This document shows positions 8,767 through 19,418 of a stretch of DNA of 64,000 bases, in pieces. The number at the start of each line of letters is the position of its first letter. The stretch's first letter is position 1. The stretch is from Pseudomonas syringae (GTDB taxonomy: Bacteria; Pseudomonadota; Gammaproteobacteria; Pseudomonadales; Pseudomonadaceae): positions 3,552,001 through 3,616,000 of the forward strand of contig NZ_CP066265.1 of the NCBI RefSeq assembly GCF_023278085.1. The letters are read 5' to 3'. A program made the translations under genes and the position numbers. The notes beneath the pieces were generated by a model. The model did not search any database and had not been told where the DNA came from. It saw only the letters and a list, made by a program, of their open reading frames with translations.

Positions 8767-9585
8767 TCACTGCGTTGGCGCAGTCTCGGTCGGCGCCGGA
8801 CTTTCTACCGGCTCAGCCGCTGGTGTGTCGACGCTTTCTGCCTTGAACGATGCAGGCTCGACTGGCGCAGGCATCGGCTCACTTGCGGCAGGCGGCGTGG
8901 TGGCTTCTGCAGCAGGCTCAGCCTTGTGGGTCGACTCCTTGGTCTCCGGGGCCAGTTTGGCAGGCTCTACTGCTTTGGCCGGTTCCGCAGCAGCCGGTGC
9001 TGCATCAGGAACACCCAGCTCCGCTTTAGGCTTCTCTACAATGTGCGCAGCCTTTTTCACTTCTGGCGGCAGGAAGTTTTCCACCAGACCGAAAAAACGC
9101 TCATAGAACTTCGCCGACGACACGGTTTCGCTGGCAACCTTGACCATCGAATCATCCGTAGAGCCGATTGGCATCGACACAGAACCCAGCACCCCGACCC
9201 CCAGGCTTGCCGAGTTATTGGTCTTCTTCAGCGCATAACGGTCCTGCAAGGCGTTGGCGAACATGGTGGAATTGCCATCTTTCATGTCGGCTGCACAGAC
9301 CAGATTGAAGCTGATTTCGATATGGGTATCACCGGTCTGCTGAAAGCTCTTGCGACCGCTGACCATCTTCGGATCGCTGCTGGTGATGATATAGCCCTGG
9401 CTCAGCAAGGCACGGCGCCCTGCCTCGCAATACGCCAGGTCGGTCGCGGGATAACTGCGCGAGAACGTTCCAGCGTCGTCAAAGTGTTCGTGATCATAAA
9501 TCGCCTGTTTCGGCGATGAACAGCCGGCGGCTGTCAGCAGGACAGCGGCCCAGAATGCGGTACGAAGGTTCAATAGCTTAAACAT
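8767..9585 (-). CDS. DUF2242-type lipoprotein
   Basis: A 272-residue predicted lipoprotein. The N-terminus MFKLLNLRTAFWAAVLLTAAGCSS is a signal peptide with lipobox TAAGC. The mature part (FDDAGTFSRSYPATDLAYCEAGRRALLSQGY) resembles the conserved Pseudomonas/Burkholderia family DUF2242. The last ~90 residues are low-complexity Ala/Pro/Glu repeats, probably a periplasmic or wall-spanning linker. The ATG at 9585 was chosen because an AGGAT-type site lies just upstream and the signal peptide begins there; the frame is open further upstream without support. The function is unknown. Single gene, convergent with ilvA across the repeat region. Confidence 0.8.
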   Translation of the reverse strand: MFKLLNLRTAFWAAVLLTAAGCSSPKQAIYDHEHFDDAGTFSRSYPATDLAYCEAGRRALLSQGYIITSSDPKMVSGRKSFQQTGDTHIEISFNLVCAADMKDGNSTMFANALQDRYALKKTNNSASLGVGVLGSVSMPIGSTDDSMVKVASETVSSAKFYERFFGLVENFLPPEVKKAAHIVEKPKAELGVPDAAPAAAEPAKAVEPAKLAPETKESTHKAEPAAEATTPPAASEPMPAPVEPASFKAESVDTPAAEPVESPAPTETAPTQ

Positions 9586-9754
9586 CGAAAATCCTGAGGG
9601 AGGAAAGGTCTGCCAGCAAGACTGCGAACTGGGGAAATGGCGGTAAGTCTGCAACAAGGAAGACGTGGTATCAACGTACAGTTCAAAAGGATTTGGCTAC
9701 GTTACCTGATCGGGCGGCATGACCCGGTTCGCAATCGGTCAAAACGCAGACAAC

Positions 9755-9782
9755 AAAAAAGCGACCCTGGGGTCGCTTTTTT
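9755..9782. terminator. bidirectional intrinsic terminator
   Basis: AAAAAAGCGACC, loop CTGG, GGTCGCTTTTTT: a 12-bp stem with A and T flanks. It sits downstream of the tRNA cluster on the minus strand and most likely ends it. Confidence 0.85.
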
Positions 9783-9820
9783 GTTTGCTTCAAGGAGTTC
9801 AAGGGCCTTGAGGCGGTGTA

Positions 9821-9897
9821 TGGCGCAGCGGACGGGACTCGAACCCGCGACCCCCGGCGTGACAGGCCGGTATTCTAACCGACTGAACTACCGCTGC
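9821..9897 (-). tRNA. tRNA-Asp(GTC), copy 1
   Basis: A 77-nt cloverleaf with CCA encoded. The anticodon loop is CTGTCAC (GTC), the T-loop is GGTTCGAGTCC, and the acceptor is GCAGCGG. Identical to the second copy at 10013-10089. Transcribed with tRNA-Val upstream as a three-gene cluster. Confidence 0.97.
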
Positions 9898-10012
9898 GTA
9901 TCGCTGTAAACCTGTTTGAAACAAACCTGATATAGGTTGCTTCCTGTACATGTGACTAAAAGGCCCTTGAGCTTTTCAATCGCAGACCCGGCGAACCCGA
10001 TCTGTACAAATA

Positions 10013-10089
10013 TGGCGCAGCGGACGGGACTCGAACCCGCGACCCCCGGCGTGACAGGCCGGTATTCTAACCGACTGAACTACCGCTGC
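10013..10089 (-). tRNA. tRNA-Asp(GTC), copy 2
   Basis: A 77-nt tRNA identical to copy 1, anticodon GTC, CCA encoded. About 115 bp lie between the two genes. Confidence 0.97.
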
Positions 10090-10149
10090 GCATTGTGTAC
10101 TGTTTGCTGCATATGAAAGCCCTCGAACTTCAGCTTCCAAACTCAACGA

Positions 10150-10225
10150 TGGTGGGTGATGACGGGATCGAACCGCCGACCCGCTGCTTGTAAGGCAGCT
10201 GCTCTCCCAGCTGAGCTAATCACCC
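10150..10225 (-). tRNA. tRNA-Val(TAC)
   Basis: A 76-nt cloverleaf beginning GGGTGATTAGCTCAGCTGGG, anticodon loop CTTACAA (TAC), T-loop GGTTCGATCCC, CCA encoded. It is the first gene of the minus-strand tRNA cluster. Confidence 0.97.
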
Positions 10226-10374
10226 TTTGCTTCGTTGAGGCCGCGAAATTTACGCACCTAACGAACCTAAGTCAATAGCCTGATTGAAGTTTTTTAAAAA
10301 ACTGCCTCAATCGCAAAACCCTTACCACACATCAAAAGCACAGCACAGAGCCAATCGCAGCACGCCGTTCGAAA

Positions 10375-11181
10375 CTACTCGGCATAGACCATCTTTCTGG
10401 TCATCCCGCCGTCGACGACGAATTCCTGACCGGTGACGAAACCTGCATTGCGCGACAGCAACCAGGCCACCATCGCCGCAACATCTTCTACCGTCCCTAC
10501 CCTGCCCGCAGGGTGCTGGGCATGATCGGTGTCTGATAACGGTTCGGCACGACGCAGCGACGGAGCGCGCGCATCGATCCAGCCAGGGCTGACAGCATTG
10601 ACCCGAATCTCGGGCCCCAGGCTGATCGCCAGTGCATGCGTCAGGGCCATCAGACCGCCCTTGCTGGCCGCATAAGCCTCGGTATCCGGTTCGGACTGGC
10701 TGGCTCGCGTGGACGTCAGGTTGACGATGCTGCCGCAGTGCGCGCGCAGGTAGGGCGCACAATGCTTGGCCAGCAGCATCGGCCCACCCAGATTGACGGC
10801 CAGCACCCGATTCCAGTGCGACAGCTCAAGGCTTTCCAGCGTGGTGTTATGCGGATCGGCGATCGCTGCATTGCACACGAGGGCGTCCAGACGACCGAAC
10901 TGCCTGAGCACTTCGGCCACCCCTGCTGCGACCTGATCTTCAATGGCGACGTCCATGCCGATGAACAAGGCATTGTCGCCCAGCACCTTGACGACCTTCG
11001 CGCCGCGGGCCCGATCCAGATCGGTCAGGACCACTTGCCAGCCCTCGGCAATCAGCCATGCGGCAATGCCGAGCCCGATGCCGCGAGCGGCACCGGTCAC
11101 CAGCGCGACGCGGCCATTGTGGGTACCAGCAAATTTCAGAGCCCACTCCTGGCCTGTTCCAGCACTCGCTGTGTCACTCAC
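10375..11181 (-). CDS. short-chain dehydrogenase/reductase
   Basis: A 268-residue classical SDR. The cofactor motif TGAARGIG spans residues 29-36, with an acidic residue after strand 2 (VLTDLD), suggesting NAD(H). The NNAG-equivalent is CNAA. The catalytic set is S157 in NLTSTRA and Y170/K174 in AYAASKG, and the C-terminal [11 protein letters not shown] is typical. It starts with GTG at 11179-11181, overlapping the metZ stop by four bases (GTGA), so it is translated coupled to metZ in the same transcript. The substrate is not predictable; association with methionine metabolism is only positional. Confidence 0.88.
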   Translation of the reverse strand: MSDTASAGTGQEWALKFAGTHNGRVALVTGAARGIGLGIAAWLIAEGWQVVLTDLDRARGAKVVKVLGDNALFIGMDVAIEDQVAAGVAEVLRQFGRLDALVCNAAIADPHNTTLESLELSHWNRVLAVNLGGPMLLAKHCAPYLRAHCGSIVNLTSTRASQSEPDTEAYAASKGGLMALTHALAISLGPEIRVNAVSPGWIDARAPSLRRAEPLSDTDHAQHPAGRVGTVEDVAAMVAWLLSRNAGFVTGQEFVVDGGMTRKMVYAE

Positions 11182-12389
11182 AACGCGGCCAGACCTCGTG
11201 CAAGGTCCGCCTGAAGGTCTGCGACATCCTCAAGGCCCACCGCCACCCGGATCAGGCTGTCACGAATCCCTGCCGCTTCACGCTCTTGCGGCGCCAGACG
11301 ACCATGAGACGTGGTGCTTGGGTGAGTGATCGTGGTTTTGCTGTCGCCCAGGTTGGCAGTGATCGAAATCAGGCGCGTAGCATCGATAAAGCGCCATGCG
11401 CCGTCCTTGCCACCCTTGACCTCAAAGCTCACTACCGCACCGAAGCCCTTTTGCTGACGCTGGGCCAGCTCATGCTGCGGATGGCTCTTGAGCCCGGCGT
11501 AATGAACCTTCTCGATGCCATCCTGCTGCTCCAGCCACTCGGCCAGAGCCTGCGCGTTGGCGCAATGGGCACGCATGCGCAGGTTCAGGGTTTCGAGGCC
11601 CTTGAGGAAGATCCAGGCGTTGAACGGGCTGAGCGTCGGCCCGGCGGTACGCAGGAAACCGACCACTTCCTTCATCTGTTCGCTGCGACCAGCCACCACG
11701 CCGCCCATGCAACGGCCCTGGCCGTCGATGAACTTGGTCGCCGAATGCACGACGATATCGGCGCCCAGCAGCAACGGCTGCTGCAAGGCCGGCGTACAGA
11801 AGCAGTTATCGACGATCAGCATCGTGCCTTTGGCATGCGCGATCTCGGCCAGACCGGCGATGTCCACCAGTTCGGCCAACGGGTTGGACGGCGATTCGAC
11901 GAACAGCATTTTGGTGTTGGCCTTGATGGCCGCATCCCAGCCGCTCAAATCAGCCAGCGGAACGTAATCCACCTCGATGCCGAACCGTTTGAAATACTTG
12001 TCGAACAGGCTGATGGTCGAACCGAACACACTGCGCGAGACCAGAACATGGTCTCCCGCACTGCACAGGCTCATGACGACGGCCAGCGTCGCCGCCATGC
12101 CAGTGGCCGTGGCGACAGCCTGCTCGGCGCCTTCCAGAGCGGCAATGCGCTCCTCGAAGGAGCGCACCGTCGGGTTGGTATACCGCGAGTAGACGTTGCC
12201 TGGCACTTCGCCCGCAAAACGTGCGGCAGCATCGGCCGCCGTGCGAAATACGTAGCTGGAGGTGAAGAACATGGGATCGCCATGCTCGCCTTCCGGTGTG
12301 CGGTGTTGCCCGGCACGTACGGCGAGGGTATCGAAACCCACACCTTCAAGGTCGCTGTCCAGCCGACCTGCATCCCATTCCTGAGTCAT
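11178..12389 (-). CDS. metZ: O-succinylhomoserine sulfhydrylase
   Basis: A 403-residue Cys/Met-metabolism PLP enzyme that makes homocysteine directly from O-succinylhomoserine and sulfide. The PLP lysine lies in [13 protein letters not shown], and the cofactor-binding YSRYTNPTV and [18 protein letters not shown] motifs are present. Length equals the Pseudomonas enzyme. The ATG at 12389 is preceded by AAGGAGTGGGCGGC; upstream in-frame sequence belongs to purF's other frame. It lies between purF and the SDR gene, the order conserved in pseudomonads. Cystathionine gamma-synthase is the main alternative, but the context favours MetZ. Confidence 0.92.
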   Translation of the reverse strand: MTQEWDAGRLDSDLEGVGFDTLAVRAGQHRTPEGEHGDPMFFTSSYVFRTAADAAARFAGEVPGNVYSRYTNPTVRSFEERIAALEGAEQAVATATGMAATLAVVMSLCSAGDHVLVSRSVFGSTISLFDKYFKRFGIEVDYVPLADLSGWDAAIKANTKMLFVESPSNPLAELVDIAGLAEIAHAKGTMLIVDNCFCTPALQQPLLLGADIVVHSATKFIDGQGRCMGGVVAGRSEQMKEVVGFLRTAGPTLSPFNAWIFLKGLETLNLRMRAHCANAQALAEWLEQQDGIEKVHYAGLKSHPQHELAQRQQKGFGAVVSFEVKGGKDGAWRFIDATRLISITANLGDSKTTITHPSTTSHGRLAPQEREAAGIRDSLIRVAVGLEDVADLQADLARGLAAL

Positions 12390-12409
12390 GCCGCCCACTC
12401 CTTGTCCGA

Positions 12410-13918
12410 TTAGTTGTTGTACAGATCGATGATCGCGCTCACAGCCTGGGTCTTGACCTTGGAGGCATCGTTGCGCGCATGCTCGATCCGGTTCAGGTAA
12501 TGCTCGTCGATATCGCCCGTTACATACTTGCCGTCGAAGACCGAGCAATCGAAGTTGTCGATCTTGATCTTCTTGCTGCCGCTGACCGCCTCGATCAGGT
12601 CGTTGAGGTCCTGATAGACCAGCCAGTCGGCACCGATAAGGTCGGCGACGTCCTGAGTGGTACGGTTGTGGGCGATCAGCTCGTGAGCACTCGGCATATC
12701 GATGCCATAGACGTTGGGGTAACGCACTGCCGGGGCAGCCGAACAGAAGTAGACGTTCTTGGCACCGGCTTCGCGGGCCATCTGGATGATCTGCTTGCAC
12801 GTGGTACCGCGCACGATCGAGTCATCCACCAGCATGACGTTCTTGCCACGGAACTCCAGTTCGATGGCATTGAGCTTCTGACGCACGGATTTCTTGCGCG
12901 CAGCCTGCCCCGGCATGATGAAGGTACGACCGATGTAACGGTTCTTGACGAACCCTTCGCGGAACTTGACGCCCAGATGGTTGGCCAGTTCCAGCGCCGC
13001 GGTGCGGCTGGTGTCCGGAATCGGGATGACCACGTCGATGTCGTGATCCGGACGCTCGCGGAGGATCTTGTCGGCCAGTTTCTCGCCCATGCGCAGACGC
13101 GCCTTGTAGACCGAGATGCCGTCGATGATCGAATCCGGACGCGCCAGATAGACGTGTTCGAAGATGCACGGCGCATATTTCGGGTTGGCTGCGCACTGGC
13201 GGGTATACAGTTTGCCGTCTTCGGTGATGTAGACCGCTTCGCCCGGTGCCAGATCGCGGATCAGAGTGAAACCCAACACGTCGAGCGATACGCTTTCCGA
13301 GGCAATCATGTACTCGACGCCTTCATCGGTATGACGCTGACCGAACACGATAGGACGAATGGCGTCCGGATCACGGAAACCGACGATGCCATAACCGGTG
13401 ATCATTGCCACGACCGCGTAACCGCCACGGCAGCGATGGTGTACGTCGGTCACGGCGGCGAAGATATCTTCTTCGGTCGGCTGCAACTTGCCACGCACGG
13501 CCAGCTCATGAGCGAAGACGTTGAGCAGCACTTCCGAATCGGAATTGGTGTTCACATGGCGCAGGTCGGATTCGTAAATCTCCTTGGCCAGTTGCTCGAC
13601 GTTGGTCAGATTGCCGTTGTGCGCCAACGTGATGCCGTAAGGCGAGTTGACGTAGAACGGCTGGGCTTCGGCCGAAGTCGAACTGCCCGCAGTGGGATAG
13701 CGCACATGACCAATGCCCATGTGCCCGACCAGGCGCTGCATATGGCGCTGATGGAATACATCACGCACCAGTCCGTTGTCCTTGCGCAGGAATAACCGGC
13801 CATCGTGGCTGGTTACGATACCGGCAGCGTCCTGGCCGCGGTGCTGGAGGACGGTAAGCGCGTCATACAGCGCCTGATTGACGTTCGACTTGCCGACGAT
13901 ACCGACGATGCCACACAT
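12410..13918 (-). CDS. purF: amidophosphoribosyltransferase
   Basis: A 502-residue enzyme catalysing the first step of purine synthesis (PRPP plus glutamine to phosphoribosylamine). The mature glutaminase nucleophile is Cys2 in MCGIVGIVG, which fixes the start at ATG 13916-13918. The Ntn-type glutaminase half contains HNGNLTN. The C-terminal phosphoribosyltransferase half carries [12 protein letters not shown], the PRPP-binding loop. Directly downstream of cvpA (10 bp) as in enteric bacteria and other pseudomonads, so co-transcription is expected. Confidence 0.97.
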   Translation of the reverse strand: MCGIVGIVGKSNVNQALYDALTVLQHRGQDAAGIVTSHDGRLFLRKDNGLVRDVFHQRHMQRLVGHMGIGHVRYPTAGSSTSAEAQPFYVNSPYGITLAHNGNLTNVEQLAKEIYESDLRHVNTNSDSEVLLNVFAHELAVRGKLQPTEEDIFAAVTDVHHRCRGGYAVVAMITGYGIVGFRDPDAIRPIVFGQRHTDEGVEYMIASESVSLDVLGFTLIRDLAPGEAVYITEDGKLYTRQCAANPKYAPCIFEHVYLARPDSIIDGISVYKARLRMGEKLADKILRERPDHDIDVVIPIPDTSRTAALELANHLGVKFREGFVKNRYIGRTFIMPGQAARKKSVRQKLNAIELEFRGKNVMLVDDSIVRGTTCKQIIQMAREAGAKNVYFCSAAPAVRYPNVYGIDMPSAHELIAHNRTTQDVADLIGADWLVYQDLNDLIEAVSGSKKIKIDNFDCSVFDGKYVTGDIDEHYLNRIEHARNDASKVKTQAVSAIIDLYNN

Positions 13919-13928
13919 GCCACAACCC

Positions 13929-14516
13929 CTACTTAGTGGAACTGGATTTACCGAGCACATCCTGCTGTGGTGTATACGGCAGGATCTGTTCCTTGAACGG
14001 CAGGTCAGCGGGAACGCTGATGCCGCTGGCAAGCCACTTGCTGGACATCCCGAGAATCAGGTTTTTCGACCAGTCAGCGACCATGAGAAATTGTGGTACC
14101 AGCCTGGACTGTTGCCACCATTGATCCTGTTGCACCGGCCCTAGGCTCAAAAGCCCCACCGCTACAACGACAAGCAGACCTCCGCGCGCTGCGCCGAAGA
14201 CCATGCCGAGAAAACGATCGGTCCCGGAAAGCCCGGTGACGCGAATCAGTTCGCCTATAAGAAAGTTGACCATGGCGCCCACCAGCAGGGTGGCGACGAA
14301 AAGAATGGTGCAGCTCGCGATGACGCGGGCCGACGGTGTTTCTATGTAATTGACCAGATACTGCGACAGCCCTGCGCCAAACATCCAGGCCACTACGCCT
14401 GCAATGATCCACGTCGTCAACGACAGTGCTTCTTTTACGAAGCCGCGTTTCAGACTGATCAGGGCGGAGATGGCGACAATTCCCAGAATTGCCCAGTCAA
14501 CCGGAGTAAATGGCAC
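13929..14516 (-). CDS. cvpA: CvpA family inner-membrane protein
   Basis: A 195-residue protein with four predicted membrane helices in its first ~120 residues ([21 protein letters not shown] is the diagnostic start). Named for its requirement in colicin V production in E. coli; the real role is linked to envelope homeostasis. The start is GTG at 14514-14516. It is followed immediately by purF, the classical cvpA-purF arrangement. The C-terminal ~70 residues are soluble. Confidence 0.92.
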   Translation of the reverse strand: MPFTPVDWAILGIVAISALISLKRGFVKEALSLTTWIIAGVVAWMFGAGLSQYLVNYIETPSARVIASCTILFVATLLVGAMVNFLIGELIRVTGLSGTDRFLGMVFGAARGGLLVVVAVGLLSLGPVQQDQWWQQSRLVPQFLMVADWSKNLILGMSSKWLASGISVPADLPFKEQILPYTPQQDVLGKSSSTK

Positions 14517-14634
14517 GTTGCAGCCTGCAGACAGATAAGGCGGCGCATTTTAGCAGAGCGCCCGCCTGCCGGTAAGCAGCGATTACCGGCGAAAGGCATT
14601 TTACTTCACTGCAACAGCACAAGGTGCCGGACGG

Positions 14635-15297
14635 TCAGCCCCGTTCAGGCTGAAAGCGCACCACAATACCTTTGAGCTTCTGCTGTTTGTCCAGTTGATC
14701 ACGCAGACGATCGGCCTCTGCACGCTCGATCAACGGCCCGACAAATACCCGGTTCACGCCATCGGACGTACGGATATAGGCGTTGTAACCCTGAGTGCGC
14801 AACGTCTTTTGCAGGTTATCGGCATTGGCTCGATTGGACATGCTGGCCAGCTGCACAGACCAACTGATCGACAGGCCATTGGCATCAACGCCGGCCGGTG
14901 CCGCAGGCTTGGCAGGAGCTGCCGGTGCTGGGGCCGGAGCAGATGGCGCGGGTGCAGGCGCTGGTTTGGCTGCCGGCTTCTGCGCTGGCGCAGCAGTTGC
15001 CGGTGGCGCTGACTGGGTGGGTGATGGCGCAATCGGCATGGAGGGGGCCTGATTGCCTGCCATGTCGTTATCGCCAGGAACGGGTTCCTGAGGCAGTACC
15101 TGTGGCTCCGGAACCGGCACAGGATCGACACGCACCTGTGAAGCTGCCGGTGCCTGAGGGGCCGAAGGCGCTTCGACCTGCACATGGCGCGTTTCATCTT
15201 CACGCGTGAAGAGCATCGGCAAAAAGATGACTGCCACAGCGATCAGCACCAGCGCTCCAACCATCCGCTGCTTGACTACGTTATCCAGCAAAGCCAT
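14635..15297 (-). CDS. SPOR-domain protein (DedD-like)
   Basis: A 220-residue bitopic membrane protein. It has a short cytoplasmic tail, a membrane helix near residues 13-32 (VGALVLIAVAVIFLPMLF), a long Pro/Ala-rich periplasmic linker, and a C-terminal SPOR domain (WSVQLASMSNRANADNLQKTL...VFVGPLIERAEADRLRDQL). SPOR domains bind septal glycan strands lacking stem peptides, so a cell-division role is expected. The ATG at 15297 has AGGAAG upstream and lies inside the end of folC, overlapping it by 17 bases. The folC-dedD-cvpA-purF order is widely conserved. Confidence 0.88.
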   Translation of the reverse strand: MALLDNVVKQRMVGALVLIAVAVIFLPMLFTREDETRHVQVEAPSAPQAPAASQVRVDPVPVPEPQVLPQEPVPGDNDMAGNQAPSMPIAPSPTQSAPPATAAPAQKPAAKPAPAPAPSAPAPAPAAPAKPAAPAGVDANGLSISWSVQLASMSNRANADNLQKTLRTQGYNAYIRTSDGVNRVFVGPLIERAEADRLRDQLDKQQKLKGIVVRFQPERG

Positions 15298-16585
15298 TTG
15301 CAGCTTCCTCGTCGGTGTGCAGGGCCAGCCATTCCAGGGCCTCGGCAACACAGTAAAAAGATCCGAACAGCAGAATTTCATCATCGGCCGTGGCATGCGC
15401 GCATTGAGCCTCCAATGCCAGCGCAATACTCTGATAGGACGTCACGCGAGCGCCAAGGTTCTGCAATGCCGCCTGCAACTCTTCGGCAGGCCTGCTGCGC
15501 GGCGTGGGCAACGGCGCGACGGCCCATTCGGCAATGACCGGTGACAGAGGAGCGACTACGCCCTCAAGGTCCTTGTCATTCAGCAGACCGAACACGGCGC
15601 GGCGCTTGCCGACAACCGGGAGTTGCGCCAGACGCTGGTGCAGAAACTGCGCGGCATGCGGATTGTGACCCACGTCCAGAAGCAGATTGAGGCGTTGGCC
15701 CTGCCAGTGCACGACTCGACGATCAAGCCGCCCGGTAAGCCGGGTGCGAGCCAGAACCTGACCCAGCGCTGCGGACTGTAGCGGATACCCCATCAGGGCA
15801 TACAGCTGGAGGGCCAGCGCGGCGTTCTGCATGGGCAGGTCAAGCAGCGGCAGACCGAGCAATTCAACCTGCTCGCCCCGTGCAATGCCACGCCAGTCCC
15901 AGCTGTCCGGGCCAATCGTGAGGTCGAAATCCTCACCACGCATCAATAGCGGGCAGCCCAGTTCACGTGCCTTGTCCAGCAGCGGCGAGGGCGGAGCGGG
16001 ATCGCCACATAGCGCCGGACGACCGGAACGGAAGATCCCGGCTTTCTCGAACGCGACCGATTCGCGGCTATCACCCAGCCACTCGGAATGATCGACCCCG
16101 ATACTGGTCACCAGCGCGAAATCCGCATCGATCAGGTTCACGGCATCCAGACGACCACCCAGGCCCACTTCCAGCACCACGGCGTCAAGCTGAGCGCGCT
16201 CGAACAGCCAGAAGGCTGCCAGCGTGCCCATTTCGAAGTACGTCAGGGTAACGCCATCACGTGCGGCTTCGACGGCCGCGAAGGCTTCGCACAACTCGAC
16301 ATCGGTCGCTTCAACACCTTGCACCCTCACCCGCTCGTTATAGCGGATCAGGTGCGGCGAGCTGTAGACACCGACTTTCAGCCCTTGGGCTTGCAGCAAC
16401 GCGGCAATAAAGGCGCAGGTTGACCCCTTGCCGTTGGTGCCGGTAACAGTAATCACCCTGGGTGCAGGCCTGGTCAGGCCCAACTGCTGCGCTACCTGTC
16501 GCGAGCGATCCAGTCCCATGTCGATGGCAGACGGATGCAATTGTTCCAGATAGGCGAGCCAGTCGCCCAGGGTTGCCGGGGTCAT
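15281..16585 (-). CDS. folC: bifunctional folylpolyglutamate synthase / dihydrofolate synthase
   Basis: A 434-residue Mur-ligase-type enzyme adding glutamate to dihydropteroate and folates. The P-loop [18 protein letters not shown] is near residue 50, the catalytic metal-site region is [15 protein letters not shown], and the C-terminal domain contains DVGHNPHAA. The ATG overlaps the accD stop by four bases (ATGA), indicating translational coupling; its 3' end overlaps the SPOR gene. Confidence 0.95.
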   Translation of the reverse strand: MTPATLGDWLAYLEQLHPSAIDMGLDRSRQVAQQLGLTRPAPRVITVTGTNGKGSTCAFIAALLQAQGLKVGVYSSPHLIRYNERVRVQGVEATDVELCEAFAAVEAARDGVTLTYFEMGTLAAFWLFERAQLDAVVLEVGLGGRLDAVNLIDADFALVTSIGVDHSEWLGDSRESVAFEKAGIFRSGRPALCGDPAPPSPLLDKARELGCPLLMRGEDFDLTIGPDSWDWRGIARGEQVELLGLPLLDLPMQNAALALQLYALMGYPLQSAALGQVLARTRLTGRLDRRVVHWQGQRLNLLLDVGHNPHAAQFLHQRLAQLPVVGKRRAVFGLLNDKDLEGVVAPLSPVIAEWAVAPLPTPRSRPAEELQAALQNLGARVTSYQSIALALEAQCAHATADDEILLFGSFYCVAEALEWLALHTDEEAANGFAG

Positions 16586-17502
16586 ATCGAGGCCGGAGCT
16601 GGCGGAACGACGATCGGCTCGATGACAGGCGCAACAAAGCGTGGCGTAGGCAGATTCATCATTTGCGCCAGCAGGTTACCCAGGCGTGGGCGAAGCTCGC
16701 TGCGGGCGATGATCATGTCGATGGCACCGTGATCCAGCAGGAATTCGCTGCGCTGGAAGCCTTCAGGCAGCTTTTCGCGCACGGTCTGCTCGATGACGCG
16801 CGGACCGGCGAAACCGATCAGTGCCTTGGGTTCGGCGACAATAACGTCACCCAACATGGCCAGACTCGCGGAAACGCCGCCGTAGACCGGGTCGGTGAGT
16901 ACGGAAATAAACGGCAGCCCTTCTTCGCGAAGACGCGCCAGAACGGCGGAAGTCTTGGCCATCTGCATCAACGAGATCAGCGCTTCCTGCATGCGCGCAC
17001 CACCAGAAGCGGCGAAGCAGATCATCGGGCAGCGATTTTCCAGCGCGTAGTTGGCGGCACGTACGAAACGCTCGCCGACAATGGCGCCCATCGAACCGCC
17101 CATGAACGAGAATTCGAATGCCGAAGCCACCACCGGCATGCCCAGCAGGGTGCCGCTCATCGAGATCAGCGCGTCTTTCTCACCGGTCTGCTTCTGGGCT
17201 GCGGTCAGGCGGTCCTTGTATTTCTTGCCATCACGGAATTTCAGACGGTCCACCGGCTCCAGGTCAGCGCCCAGTTCGCCACGGCCTTCGACATCCAGGA
17301 AGATGTTCAGACGCGCGCGCGCGCCGATACGCATGTGGTGATTGCACTTGGGGCAGACGTCCAGGGTCTTTTCCAGCTCGGGCCGATAGAGCACCGCTTC
17401 GCAGGACGGGCATTTGTGCCAGAGGCCTTCAGGAACCGAGCTTTTCTTGACCTCGGAACGCATGATCGATGGGATCAGTTTGTCTACCAACCAGTTGCTC
17501 AT
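16582..17502 (-). CDS. accD: acetyl-CoA carboxylase carboxyltransferase subunit beta
   Basis: A 306-residue subunit that with AccA transfers the carboxyl group from biotin to acetyl-CoA, making malonyl-CoA. The N-terminal zinc ribbon is CPSC (C31, C34) and CPKC (C50, C53). The carboxyltransferase fold includes [11 protein letters not shown] and [17 protein letters not shown]. Length is standard. The 250 bp upstream (17503-17753) hold no recognisable gene. It overlaps folC by four bases. Confidence 0.97.
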   Translation of the reverse strand: MSNWLVDKLIPSIMRSEVKKSSVPEGLWHKCPSCEAVLYRPELEKTLDVCPKCNHHMRIGARARLNIFLDVEGRGELGADLEPVDRLKFRDGKKYKDRLTAAQKQTGEKDALISMSGTLLGMPVVASAFEFSFMGGSMGAIVGERFVRAANYALENRCPMICFAASGGARMQEALISLMQMAKTSAVLARLREEGLPFISVLTDPVYGGVSASLAMLGDVIVAEPKALIGFAGPRVIEQTVREKLPEGFQRSEFLLDHGAIDMIIARSELRPRLGNLLAQMMNLPTPRFVAPVIEPIVVPPAPASI

Positions 17503-17753
17503 GCTTTGTTTCTCCAGTACCGGTGTGGCTCGAACGGCCGACGCCTAAACGCCAGTCGCATGCCCTCGGGTAAATTCGTGTATGGACGATGATGAAGAGG
17601 CAGCGATCGACCTGTGGCCTGACCTGCACACCCCTCACCTCGGTTTTTCACAACAACGACGGTGCACATCGACACCCTCGCCTACTTGATTCGACCCGCA
17701 TCTGTTGCGGCGGGAACAGGCTTATGGACGGCGGCCGAACCGCAACCGTCACA

Positions 17754-18374
17754 TCAGACGCCCTGCACCGCACTCATGAACGCCAGGATCTTTTCGCGAT
17801 CCTTGATGCCTTTGCTCTTCTCCACCCCACCGCTCACATCCACAGCATAGGGCCGCACCTGGGCAATGGCCTGCGCCACATTGGCCGACGTCAGCCCGCC
17901 TGCCAGGATGACCGGCTTGTCCAGATCATCCGGAATCAGCGCCCAGTCAAAGGTTTCGCCAGTGCCGCCGGGGACGCCTTCGACATAGGTGTCGAGCAGC
18001 ACGCCTCGTGCATTGCGGTAAGCGCGGCACGCCTGGGCAATGTCATCACCCGCCTTGACCCGCAAGGCCTTGATATAGGGACGATGATAGCCGTCACACT
18101 CCTCTGGCGTTTCATCACCATGAAACTGCAACAGGTCCAGCGCAACAGCCTCCAGCGTTTCATTGAGCTCGCAACGACTGGCATTGACGAACAGGCCGAC
18201 GGTGGTAATGAACGGCGGCAAGGCGGCAATGATCGCGCGCGCCTGCTGGATCGTCACCGCACGCGGGCTTTTGGGGTAAAACACCAGGCCAATGGCGTCG
18301 GCCCCGGCCTCGACCGCGGCCAGAGCATCTTCTATGCGGGTAATCCCGCAGATCTTGCTGCGAACGGCTGACAT
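17754..18374 (-). CDS. trpF: phosphoribosylanthranilate isomerase
   Basis: A 206-residue TIM-barrel enzyme of tryptophan synthesis. The catalytic cysteine is C9 in KICGITR, the conserved [13 protein letters not shown] follows, and the phosphate-binding end reads VDVSGGVE with a GGLTSANV strand. ATG at 18374. It lies between truA and accD as in other Pseudomonas, away from other trp genes. Confidence 0.97.
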   Translation of the reverse strand: MSAVRSKICGITRIEDALAAVEAGADAIGLVFYPKSPRAVTIQQARAIIAALPPFITTVGLFVNASRCELNETLEAVALDLLQFHGDETPEECDGYHRPYIKALRVKAGDDIAQACRAYRNARGVLLDTYVEGVPGGTGETFDWALIPDDLDKPVILAGGLTSANVAQAIAQVRPYAVDVSGGVEKSKGIKDREKILAFMSAVQGV

Positions 18375-18434
18375 ATGGTGAAAACCTCAGACCTTTCGGA
18401 AAGTCCCGGATGTTAGCAAATGCTGTTCAGGTCG

Positions 18435-19289
18435 TCAGCCGTCAAGTTCTGCGAAGCCTGTAAGAAAGTGCGGACCGATGTAGCGGTCCGGCAGCGGAAA
18501 TTCGTCGCGATACTCCACCTGAACCAGATATAAGCCATAAGGATGGGCTGTTACGCCGCCAGTACGCCGCACGCGACTCTCCAGCACATCACGCGCCCAT
18601 TCGACCGGACGCTCGCCAGCACCGATGGTCATCAGCACGCCGGCGATGTTGCGCACCATATGGTGGAGGAAGGCATTGGCGCGCACGTCGATCACAATCA
18701 TCTTGCCGTGACGGGTCACACGCAGGTGGTGCAGTTGCTTGATCGGTGACTTGGCCTGGCACTGACCCGCGCGAAAGGCGCTGAAGTCGTGAGTCCCCAC
18801 CAGATATTGGGCGGCCTGCGCCATGCGCTCGACGTCCAGCGGACGATGATTCCAGGTGATTTCCTGATTCAGATGTGCCGGGCGGATCTGATCGTTGTAG
18901 ATCACGTAGCGATAGCGGCGAGCGATGGCCTTGAAGCGCGCATGAAAGCTGGCAGGCATGACCCTGGCCCAGCTCACGCTGATGTCATGAGGCAGGTTGA
19001 TGTTTGCGCCCATGACCCAGGCCTTCAGTGAACGCTCTGCCTGTGTGTCGAAATGCACCACTTGCCCACAGGCGTGCACGCCTGCGTCAGTGCGCCCGGC
19101 ACACATCAGCGAGACCGGCGATGCAGCCACTTTCGAAAGCGCGTCTTCAAGGGTTTCCTGCACGGTCAGCACACCGGACGCCTGCCGTTGCCAGCCGCAA
19201 TAGCGCGAGCCTTTGTACTCCACGCCCAGCGCGATTCGGGAAAAGCCCTCGGCTGCCATCTCGGCGGCCGGGTTATCTATGTTCGCCAA
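18435..19289 (-). CDS. truA: tRNA pseudouridine(38-40) synthase
   Basis: A 284-residue synthase modifying uridines 38-40 of the anticodon stem-loop. The catalytic Asp is D68 in CAGRTDAGVHACGQVVHF. Other family stretches are ARRYRYVIYN and FLHHMVRNIAGVL. The start is TTG 19289 or ATG 19259; the first keeps a ten-residue extension without a good Shine-Dalgarno, so the true start is uncertain. Sited 60 bp before trpF in the same direction. Confidence 0.93.
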   Translation of the reverse strand: MANIDNPAAEMAAEGFSRIALGVEYKGSRYCGWQRQASGVLTVQETLEDALSKVAASPVSLMCAGRTDAGVHACGQVVHFDTQAERSLKAWVMGANINLPHDISVSWARVMPASFHARFKAIARRYRYVIYNDQIRPAHLNQEITWNHRPLDVERMAQAAQYLVGTHDFSAFRAGQCQAKSPIKQLHHLRVTRHGKMIVIDVRANAFLHHMVRNIAGVLMTIGAGERPVEWARDVLESRVRRTGGVTAHPYGLYLVQVEYRDEFPLPDRYIGPHFLTGFAELDG

Positions 19290-19373
19290 TGTGGTAGAGC
19301 CTGTCGGTTCGCGAAAAGTCGGCCATTATACGGTCGCAAAAAAAACACGCTACTCAAGCCGGACGCTTGAAAG

Positions 19374-19401
19374 GCAAACGGCCGCATAAGCGGCCGTTTG
19401 C
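19374..19401 (-). terminator. hairpin after fimV
   Basis: A perfect 12-bp inverted repeat GCAAACGGCCGC / GCGGCCGTTTGC with a four-base loop, just downstream of fimV on the minus strand. There is only a short T/C-rich tail, so termination strength is uncertain. Confidence 0.6.
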
Positions 19402-19418
19402 AGGTTGGCAGGCTTGAA

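Noticed and set aside
10013..10225. tRNA cluster as an integration site for a mobile element
   Set aside because: No integrase, no partial tRNA duplication and normal base composition on both sides; two complete Asp genes instead.
12390..12409. Possible S-adenosylmethionine riboswitch ahead of metZ
   Set aside because: Only 20 bp separate purF and metZ, with no room for a riboswitch.
12296..13795. 499-codon ORF antisense to purF
   Set aside because: Lies entirely opposite purF, has no ribosome-binding site and no homologous motif.
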